Of a stretch of DNA of 5,903 nucleotides, positions 1 to 4,733 are shown piece by piece. The translations under genes and the position numbers were made by a program. The notes beneath the pieces are model-generated. The model ran no database searches. It saw only the letters and a program-made list of their open reading frames with translations, and was not told the origin of the DNA. Origin of the DNA: Candidatus Methylomirabilota bacterium (GTDB lineage: Bacteria > Methylomirabilota > Methylomirabilia > Methylomirabilales > JACPAU01); NCBI GenBank assembly GCA_023249205.1, contig JAHFDC010000063.1, positions 1 to 5,903 on the forward strand, read 5' to 3'. Within the stretch, counting starts at the first letter, position 1. Each line of letters starts with the position of its first letter.

Positions 1-123
1 ATCCTCGGTGATGAAGAATTGAAGACCCGCGAGGCAGTGGTGCGGGATCTCGCGAGCGGCGGGCAGGAGCGGGTCCCCATCAGCCGGGTGGTGGAGCATC
101 TCGCGGCGGCTCTGGGAGAGTAG
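1..123 (+). CDS. hisS: Histidyl-tRNA synthetase, C-terminal end (partial)
   Basis: The window opens inside a reading frame that runs from base 1 to a TAG at 121-123 and encodes 40 residues beginning ILGDEELKTREAVVRDL and ending VVEHLAAALGE. This matches the last strand and helix of the class IIa anticodon-binding domain of HisRS, where an 'ILGedEl..g.v.vrdl..g.q..v' pattern followed by a terminal amphipathic helix is characteristic. The enzyme charges tRNA-His in the cytoplasm. The catalytic domain lies to the left of the window and cannot be checked. Only one base separates its stop from the next start, so it is very likely co-transcribed and perhaps translationally coupled with aspS; hisS-aspS is a common bacterial pair. 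The call rests on a short tail plus context, so a different class IIa synthetase tail is possible but less likely. Confidence 0.85.
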   Translation: MLGDEELKTREAVVRDLASGGQERVPISRVVEHLAAALGE

Positions 124-124
124 G

Positions 125-1894
125 GTGGGGCTGAAGCGGACGCACTACTGCGGCGCGGTCCGGGGAACCGATGCGGGCCGGACGGTCCACCTCGTTGGGT
201 GGGTCCAGCGGCGGCGGGACCACGGCGGCCTCATCTTCGTGGACCTCCGCGACCGGGAAGGGATCGTCCAAGTGGTCTTCGGCCCCGAAGTGGAGGCAGC
301 CGCCCACGAGGTGGCGAAGCGGCTGCGGGCCGAATTCGTGATCGCGGTGAGCGGGGAGGTGGTCCGGCGGCCGGCCGGCACCGAGAACGCTGCGCTTCCC
401 ACCGGCCAGGTGGAGGTGCGGGGGACTGCCGCCGAGATCCTGAACGAGGCCCGGACTCCCGTCTTTCCCATCGAGGAGGATTCCAGCGTCGCCGAGGATC
501 TCCGCCTGACCTACCGCTACCTGGACCTGCGGCGCCCCCCCCTCCAGCGGAACCTCCGGCTCCGGCATCGCGCCTCCCAGGTGGTCCGCCGATACCTGGA
601 CGCCCAGGGGTTCATCGAAGTCGAGACGCCGGTCCTGACGAAGAGCACGCCGGAGGGCGCCCGCGACTACCTGGTGCCGAGCCGGGTCAACCCCGGGACC
701 TTCTTCGCCCTGCCCCAGTCCCCGCAGATCTTCAAGCAACTGTTGATGGTGGCGGGCTACGACCGCTACTACCAGATCGTGAAGTGCTTCCGGGACGAGG
801 ACCTGCGGGCCGACCGGCAGCCGGAGTTCACGCAGATTGACGTGGAGATGGCCTTCGTGGACCGGGAGGACGTGCTCGCCGCCATGGAGGGGCTGGTGGT
901 GGAGGTATTCCGGGAAATCAAGGGAGTGACCATCGCCACGCCCTTCCGGCGCCTGCGCTACGGCGAGGCCATCGCCCGGTTCGGCCTGGACAAGCCGGAC
1001 CTGCGCTTCGGCCTGGAACTGACCGACGCCACGGACCTGTTCCGGGAGTCGGGCTTCAAGCCCTTCGCAGACGCGGTGGCTGCGGGCGGCCAGGTGAAAG
1101 GGATCCGGGTGGCGGGCTTCGCCGAGCCCCTCACGCGCAAGGTGATGGATGAGTACACGGAGTTCGTCAAGACATTCGGGGCCAAGGGGCTGACGTCCTT
1201 CAAGATGTGGGCCGAGGGCCTGACCTCGCCGGCGGCCAGGTTTCTCACCCCCGAGGGCCTGAAGGCCCTGGCGGGGAGGTTCGGCGCCGAGACGGGGGAC
1301 GCCCTGCTGCTGCTCGCCGACACGCGGGCGGTCGTGGCCGAGGCGGTCGGCCGGCTGCGCGCGAAGGTCGGGCACGAGCGGGGGCTGGTGGACGCCGATC
1401 GGCTCGAGGTCTGCTGGATCACCGACTTCCCCCTCCTGGAGTGGAACCCGGAGGAGCGTCGCTACCAGGCCATGCACCATCCGTTCACGGCGCCCCTGGA
1501 GGAGGACCTGCCCCTCTTCGACAGCGCCCCGGAGAAGATCCGGGCCAAAGCCTACGACCTCGTCATCAATGGGCACGAGATCGCGGGGGGCTCCATCCGG
1601 ATCCACCGGCGGGAGGTCCAGCAGAAGATGTTCGACGCCCTCGGGTTCAGCCCGGAGCAGGCCCGCGAGCGGTTCGGGTTCCTGCTGGAGGCGCTGGAGT
1701 TCGGGACCCCGCCCCACGGCGGGATCGCCTTCGGCTTCGACCGGCTGATCATGCTTCTCGCGGGAGCCGCCTCTATTCGGGACGTGATCGCCTTCCCGAA
1801 GACGCAGCGCGCCGTGGACCTGATGGCGGGCGCCCCCGCCCCCGTGGACCCGCAGCAACTCAAGGAGCTGCACCTGAAGCTGGACCTTGACTAA
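125..1894 (+). CDS. aspS: Aspartyl-tRNA synthetase, bacterial type, probably non-discriminating
   Basis: Complete 589-residue class IIb synthetase, the usual length for bacterial AspRS. Domains in order: N-terminal OB-fold anticodon-binding domain (about 1-105, with GWVQRRRDHGGLIF at 25-38), catalytic core with LPQSPQIFKQLL and motif 2 FRDEDLRADRQPEFTQID from residue 222, the bacterial GAD insertion domain (about 285-410), and motif 3 GIAFGFDRLIML from 533 with Arg540. It attaches Asp to tRNA-Asp. His33 sits where E. coli AspRS has Leu, and Gly85 where E. coli has Lys; both are marks of non-discriminating enzymes that also charge tRNA-Asn, which would need GatCAB. The GTG start at 125 is supported by the family N-terminus (RTHYCG), a GGGAG at 114-118, and one-base spacing from hisS. 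The TAA stop lies in the left terminal repeat of an inserted element, yet the C-terminus (LKELHLKLDLD) looks full length. Confidence 0.97.
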   Translation: MGLKRTHYCGAVRGTDAGRTVHLVGWVQRRRDHGGLIFVDLRDREGIVQVVFGPEVEAAAHEVAKRLRAEFVIAVSGEVVRRPAGTENAALPTGQVEVRGTAAEILNEARTPVFPIEEDSSVAEDLRLTYRYLDLRRPPLQRNLRLRHRASQVVRRYLDAQGFIEVETPVLTKSTPEGARDYLVPSRVNPGTFFALPQSPQIFKQLLMVAGYDRYYQIVKCFRDEDLRADRQPEFTQIDVEMAFVDREDVLAAMEGLVVEVFREIKGVTIATPFRRLRYGEAIARFGLDKPDLRFGLELTDATDLFRESGFKPFADAVAAGGQVKGIRVAGFAEPLTRKVMDEYTEFVKTFGAKGLTSFKMWAEGLTSPAARFLTPEGLKALAGRFGAETGDALLLLADTRAVVAEAVGRLRAKVGHERGLVDADRLEVCWITDFPLLEWNPEERRYQAMHHPFTAPLEEDLPLFDSAPEKIRAKAYDLVINGHEIAGGSIRIHRREVQQKMFDALGFSPEQARERFGFLLEALEFGTPPHGGIAFGFDRLIMLLAGAASIRDVIAFPKTQRAVDLMAGAPAPVDPQQLKELHLKLDLD

Positions 1895-1929
1895 TACAAA
1901 CGACAGAATGAAAGTGACAAAGTCCGGGT
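1891..1929 (+). repeat. Left terminal inverted repeat
   Basis: Pairs with 2053-2093. Three blocks are identical in inverted orientation: CTAATACAAACGA (1891-1903), GTGACAAA (1914-1921) and GTCCGGGT (1922-1929). The 10 bases between the first two blocks (1904-1913) are poorly conserved. The outermost C and TA may belong to the CTAG target rather than the element. This repeat contains the aspS stop codon (1892-1894). Confidence 0.85.
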
Positions 1930-2090
1930 CCTGCCGCCGGCGCCGCCCCGGCCCCCGGCCCCCGTGGGGAACCCTCCCGTGGTTCCCCCCATCGGCCAAG
2001 AGCCGATGGGACCCCCCTCCGCTACGGGGGCCAGGGGGCGGCATCCGGCGCCACCCGGACCTTTTGTCACACAATTTATCTCGTTTGTAT
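1894..2090. mobile_element. MITE-like foldback element inserted at the aspS stop codon
   Basis: A 197-bp non-coding element bounded by terminal inverted repeats of about 40 bp and flanked by TA on both sides (1892-1893 and 2091-2092). The ends are AT-rich, unlike the very GC-rich surroundings, while the interior is GC-rich and folds back on itself. No transposase or other convincing gene is inside, so it would depend on an enzyme supplied elsewhere. Removing the element and one TA restores CTTGACTAGGCCCG across the junction, that is Leu-Asp-TAG, which fits insertion at the TA of the original aspS stop codon. A TA target would suit IS630/Tc1-mariner-type transposases, but family membership is inference; I do not recognise the repeat ends. 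An alternative is a structured RNA or bidirectional terminator between aspS and the kinase gene, though the exactly matched ends argue for a mobile element. Confidence 0.7.
1966..2030. repeat. Three tandem hairpins in the core of the foldback element
   Basis: Three perfect stems lie almost end to end. The first is GGGGAACC (1966-1973) with GGTTCCCC (1981-1988), 7-base loop. The second is CCCATCGGC (1988-1996) with GCCGATGGG (2002-2010), loop CAAGA. The third is CCCCC (2013-2017) with GGGGG (2026-2030), 8-base loop. The 9-bp central stem sits near the midpoint of the element. The flanking GC-rich stretches (about 1931-1965 and 2031-2052) also pair loosely, so nearly the whole element can fold. 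None of the stems is followed by a T-run, so they do not look like intrinsic terminators. Confidence 0.75.
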
Positions 2091-2093
2091 TAG
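2053..2093 (-). repeat. Right terminal inverted repeat
   Basis: Reverse complement of the left repeat: ACCCGGAC (2053-2060), an extra CT at 2061-2062, TTTGTCAC (2063-2070), a diverged 10-base spacer (2071-2080), then TCGTTTGTATTAG (2081-2093). It also reads as a weak outward promoter toward the kinase gene: TTGTCA at 2064-2069 and TGTATT at 2086-2091, 16 bases apart. The left end carries the same arrangement facing aspS. Confidence 0.85.
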
Positions 2094-2196
2094 GCCCGTG
2101 CCCGGCGGTGTCGGACGAACCTGACGCACTCCTCATCAATGACGGCCAGCGGGGCCGTGGTCGCGGGAGCCTGGGGCCCGAAGGAGAAGGACCCGC
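2094..2196 (+). promoter_or_regulatory. Leader of the sugar kinase gene with ribosome binding site
   Basis: These 103 bases between the foldback element and the kinase start hold no gene I can support. The only clear signal is the ribosome binding site AAGGAG at 2181-2186 (AAGGAGAAGG, 2181-2190), suitably placed for the ATG at 2197. I see no strong sigma70 promoter here, so transcription may come through from hisS-aspS or from promoter-like sequence in the right end of the element. Confidence 0.5.
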
Positions 2197-3162
2197 ATGA
2201 CAGAGCGGGCGCTGGACCTGGCCACGCTGGGGGAGGTGATGATCCGGCTCTCCCCCCCGGGGCAGGCATACCTGGAGCAGGCCGAGAGTCTCGAGGTGAC
2301 GGTGGGGGGCGCCGAGGGGAATGTGGCGGTCGGCGTCGCCCGCCTGGGCCTGCGTGCCGCCTGGATCTCCAAACTCCCGGCTGACCCGTTCGGCCGCCGA
2401 GTGGCCGGGGAATTGCGCCGGCACGGCGTGGACACCTCCCGGGTCGTCTGGGTGCCGGAAGGGCGGGTCGGGATGTACTTCTTTGAGCAGGGAGCGGCTC
2501 CTCGCCAGAGCCAGGTCATCTACTACCGGGCCGGCTCTACCATCACGACCCTCGAGGAGGAGGAAGTGGACTGGGCCTTCCTCGCCTCCGCTCGGGTCGT
2601 CCACCTGACCGGCATTACGCCGGCGCTGGGTCCCCGACCGCGCGCCCTCGTGCTGCGGGCGGCCCGCGAGGCCAAAGCCGCGGGGCGCCTCCTCTCCTTC
2701 GACCTCAATTATCGGTCCCGCCTCTGGAAGGCCGGGGAGGCTAGGAAGACGGCCGAGGCGCTCTATCCAAATGTGGACGTGGCTTTTGCCAGCCTGGAAG
2801 ATGCCCGGGAAGTCTTCGGCCTGGAGGGGGAGCCAGGGGGCGTCGCCGAGGCGCTCCGGGACCGGTACCGCCTCCCCCTGGTGATCGTCACGCTGGGAGA
2901 AAAGGGCTCCGTGGCCGTGGCGGACGCCACGTACCGCCCCAGCCGCCAGATCCCGACGCAGGTGGTGGATCCGCTCGGGGCCGGCGATGCGTTCGCCGCC
3001 GGCTTCCTCACCGGCTACCTGACGGACGGGATCCAGCGGGGCCTGGACCTTGGCACAGCCCTCGCGGCCGCCAAGGTGACGACCCCGGGCGACTTCTCCC
3101 TCTCTACCCGGGAGGACATCGAACGGATGCTCCAGCCCGGGGCTCCAGACGTCCAGCGGTAA
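2197..3162 (+). CDS. kdgK: PfkB-family sugar kinase, probably 2-keto-3-deoxygluconate kinase
   Basis: A 321-residue ribokinase/PfkB-fold kinase of normal length. The N-terminal signature is GGAEGNVAVGVARLG (37-51). The C-terminal signature is DPLGAGDAFAAGF (from 258), with Asp264 as the expected catalytic base and the GAGD anion hole at 261-264. The early LGEVMIRLSPPG, the substrate-side YYRAGS (109-114), FDLNYRSRLW in the middle, and a late PGDF motif are typical of KDG kinases. Such enzymes phosphorylate 2-keto-3-deoxygluconate to KDPG with ATP in the cytoplasm, feeding Entner-Doudoroff or uronate breakdown. The ATG at 2197 has AAGGAG at 2181-2186 and gives the expected N-terminus. No aldolase, dehydratase or transporter is alongside, so the sugar is not fixed by context; a related ketose or 2-keto-3-deoxygalactonate kinase is possible. 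Family assignment is firm, substrate is inferred. Confidence 0.85.
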   Translation: MTERALDLATLGEVMIRLSPPGQAYLEQAESLEVTVGGAEGNVAVGVARLGLRAAWISKLPADPFGRRVAGELRRHGVDTSRVVWVPEGRVGMYFFEQGAAPRQSQVIYYRAGSTITTLEEEEVDWAFLASARVVHLTGITPALGPRPRALVLRAAREAKAAGRLLSFDLNYRSRLWKAGEARKTAEALYPNVDVAFASLEDAREVFGLEGEPGGVAEALRDRYRLPLVIVTLGEKGSVAVADATYRPSRQIPTQVVDPLGAGDAFAAGFLTGYLTDGIQRGLDLGTALAAAKVTTPGDFSLSTREDIERMLQPGAPDVQR

Positions 3163-3271
3163 TTCCTGTCGCGATCTCCTGTCCCCGGTCCCCTGTCCCG
3201 GCCGGCCCCGGACTCTGTGACTTCGGGGGAACGGGTTGATTTTCCTGGAGTGAGCGCGGTCTTGTTTCCGA
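3163..3271. other. Intergenic region between the kinase gene and the phoH promoter
   Basis: Non-coding stretch following the kinase stop (TAA, 3160-3162 region). It begins with three copies of CCTGTC (3165-3170, 3178-3183, 3192-3197) at 13- and 14-base spacing, within pyrimidine-rich sequence, followed by an ordinary stretch up to the promoter. I see no intrinsic terminator with a T-run and no gene. Confidence 0.5.
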
Positions 3272-3300
3272 TTGACAGCCCGGCACCCCGGCAGTAGCAT
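3272..3300 (+). promoter_or_regulatory. Sigma70-type promoter for phoH
   Basis: A perfect -35 box TTGACA (3272-3277) is followed after exactly 17 bases by TAGCAT (3295-3300), which matches the -10 consensus at four of six positions. Transcription would begin near 3306-3308, about 170 bases before the phoH start. It is the best promoter match in the window and separates phoH and the HD gene from the upstream genes. Confidence 0.6.
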
Positions 3301-3307
3301 ACCGGCC

Positions 3308-3448
3308 ATGCTCGTCCAACCCACCCCGCACCGGGGTGTCTGCCCCGCTCCAGTCCCCACCCGCACCGCCAGCCAGGACCGGGCGCTTCCTGAGCCCCTT
3401 GTGTCCCGCTCCACCGCGCGTGAGCCGGGGCCCCCGCCGGCCGCCTGA
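3308..3448 (+). CDS. Possible small leader ORF (46 codons), doubtful
   Basis: An ATG at 3308, practically at the predicted transcription start, opens a 46-codon frame (MLVQPTPHRGVCPAPVPTRT..., ending PPPAA) that stops with TGA at 3446-3448, just before the phoH ribosome binding site. If real it would be translated from a nearly leaderless mRNA. The peptide is rich in Pro, Arg and Ala, as expected for random frames in GC-rich DNA, and I recognise no family. A 7-bp hairpin (3322-3328 with 3332-3338, loop CAC) lies within it. It is listed because its placement between promoter and phoH is suggestive; translation is unproven. Confidence 0.15.
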   Translation: MLVQPTPHRGVCPAPVPTRTASQDRALPEPLVSRSTAREPGPPPAA

Positions 3449-3451
3449 GCC

Positions 3452-3467
3452 AAAGGAGGGGTCCTCC
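3452..3467 (+). promoter_or_regulatory. phoH ribosome binding site, distant and inside a possible hairpin
   Basis: The only strong Shine-Dalgarno sequence before phoH is AAAGGAGGG (3452-3460). Its GGAGG core (3455-3459) ends 18 bases before the ATG, which is farther than usual. The same GGAGG can pair perfectly with CCTCC (3463-3467) across a GGT loop, which would hide it from the ribosome. No in-frame ATG, GTG or TTG lies closer to the site, and the family N-terminus supports the ATG at 3478. Confidence 0.5.
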
Positions 3468-3477
3468 GCAGCCCTCG

Positions 3478-4512
3478 ATGACCGACCTGAAGAGTTCCTA
3501 CCGGAAAGTCTCCCTTCCCGCCGGCCGCCACATCCAGAGCCTGTTTGGCCGTCACGACGAGTACATCCGCCTCGTGGAGAACGCCCTCAATGTCCGCCTC
3601 ACCACCCGGGAGGGCCTCCTCACCATCACGGGCGAGGAGGAAGAGGTCGGGATCGCGGAGCAGGTCATCCACGAACTCACCAGCATCCTCGAAGGGGGCG
3701 GCTCCCTCAGCAGCCAGCAGGTGCGGCTGGCCCTCCGCCACGTCGGGCGCCAGGACCTGGAGGGGTTCAAGGCGCTTCAGAATGACGCCATCGAGGTCTC
3801 CGCGAAGAAGCGGCCGGTGCGGCCGAAGAGCGCCGGCCAGAAGGCCTACATAGACGCCATCCGCCAGCACGACATCGTCTTCGGGATCGGGCCGGCCGGG
3901 ACCGGGAAGACCTACCTGGCCATGGCGATGGCCGTCTCGGCCCACCTCCGGCGGGAAGCGAACCGGATCATCCTCACCCGGCCGGCGGTGGAGGCGGGGG
4001 AGAAACTGGGGTATCTCCCCGGCACCCTCTACGACAAGATCAACCCGTACCTGCGGCCCCTCTACGACGCCCTCTACGACATGCTGGAGACGGAGCGGGC
4101 GAACCGCCTGATCGAGATGGGGATCATCGAGATCGCGCCGCTCGCCTTCATGCGCGGGCGGACCCTGAACGACTCGTTCATCATCCTGGACGAGGCGCAG
4201 AACACCACCTCCGAGCAGATGAAGATGTTCCTGACCCGCCTCGGGTTCAACTCGAAGACGGTCATCACCGGGGACATCACCCAGGTGGATCTCCCCCCGG
4301 GCCGGGTCTCCGGCCTGATCGAGGTCCGGACCATCCTCCGCGACATCACGGGGCTGAAGTTCATTTACCTGAAGGAGGAGGACGTGGTCCGGCACGAACT
4401 GGTCCAGGAGATCATCCGCGCGTACGAGGAGCACCACACGCCGCCCGAGCCTCCCCCTTCCCGGCGACCGGAGGCGGCCCGTGGCGAGCGGGAGGCCCCG
4501 AACGTTGGCTAG
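3478..4512 (+). CDS. phoH: PhoH-like ATPase (YbeZ type)
   Basis: A 344-residue cytoplasmic P-loop ATPase of the PhoH/YbeZ family, close to the usual length. Residues 1-75 form the small N-terminal KH-like domain (LFGRHDEYIRLVENALNV is typical). The PhoH domain has Walker A GPAGTGKT (138-145), TRPAVEAGEKLGYLPG (from 168), Walker B FIILDEAQN (234-242), the sensor-like GDITQVDLP (265-273), and RHELVQ (305-310). The last 24 or so residues are a Pro/Arg/Glu-rich tail with no domain. In other bacteria PhoH/YbeZ partners the endoribonuclease YbeY in rRNA maturation and RNA stress responses, and its gene commonly precedes a 7TM-HD gene and ybeY, as the neighbour here agrees. Expression is probably driven by the promoter at 3272-3300. 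Family assignment is secure; the exact biochemical role of PhoH proteins remains unsettled. Confidence 0.95.
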   Translation: MTDLKSSYRKVSLPAGRHIQSLFGRHDEYIRLVENALNVRLTTREGLLTITGEEEEVGIAEQVIHELTSILEGGGSLSSQQVRLALRHVGRQDLEGFKALQNDAIEVSAKKRPVRPKSAGQKAYIDAIRQHDIVFGIGPAGTGKTYLAMAMAVSAHLRREANRIILTRPAVEAGEKLGYLPGTLYDKINPYLRPLYDALYDMLETERANRLIEMGIIEIAPLAFMRGRTLNDSFIILDEAQNTTSEQMKMFLTRLGFNSKTVITGDITQVDLPPGRVSGLIEVRTILRDITGLKFIYLKEEDVVRHELVQEIIRAYEEHHTPPEPPPSRRPEAARGEREAPNVG

Positions 4513-4556
4513 TGTGACGCCAACGGACCGCGCCTGATGGTCACGCCGCGACTGGG

Positions 4557-4700
4557 GTGCCGGGCCAAATGACGAGCATCACGAGGCCCGAGGGAGGAGG
4601 CGGCCGGAGGCGTACGCTTCTTGTACGTTGAGAACCGCCGCGGGCACCACCCGAAGGGTGGTCGGAGAACGAAGTGAGGCGACGTCAGTTGGCCCGGCAC
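4557..4700. repeat. 144-bp palindromic element between phoH and the HD gene
   Basis: The ends match as inverted repeats at 17 of 18 positions: GTGCCGGGCCAAATGACG (4557-4574) against the reverse complement of 4683-4700. Inside are further stems. GGCGG (4599-4603) pairs with CCGCC (4635-4639), enclosing a CGTAC/GTACG hairpin (4611-4615, 4623-4627). A perfect ACCACCC-GAA-GGGTGGT hairpin lies at 4646-4662. An alternative left-hand stem pairs CGGGCC (4561-4566) with GGCCCG (4585-4590). The result is a multi-armed, cloverleaf-like foldback. No coding capacity and no clear target duplication are seen. It could be a small non-autonomous mobile element, a REP-like intergenic repeat, or a structured RNA in the leader of the HD gene. 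It shares no obvious sequence with the element at 1891-2093. Confidence 0.65.
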
Positions 4701-4733
4701 TAGGCCCCGGGCCGGGGCGGCGGAGGCGACGGG

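Noticed and set aside
1966..2010. Intrinsic terminator for aspS
   Set aside because: The hairpins are strong but none is followed by a run of T, and they belong to an element with matched ends.
1887..2093. 68-codon frame spanning the foldback element
   Set aside because: The sequence is explained by the palindromic repeats; the Pro/Arg-rich product has no family resemblance and no ribosome binding site supports it.
1891..4437. Very long open frame on the minus strand (848 codons) covering the kinase and phoH genes, and similar ones at 80-2074 and 4509-5885
   Set aside because: They are antisense to well-recognised genes, have Arg/Gly/Pro/His-rich low-complexity translations and match no family. 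GC-rich DNA with strong third-position bias produces such frames.
4514..4544. GTGAC...GTCAC inverted repeat after phoH as a terminator
   Set aside because: Only a 5-bp stem with a 21-base loop and no T-run; likely chance.
4557..4700. tRNA gene suggested by the cloverleaf-like fold
   Set aside because: At 144 bases it is too long, and it lacks the GTTCRA T-loop, a recognisable anticodon arm and a 7-bp acceptor of tRNA shape.
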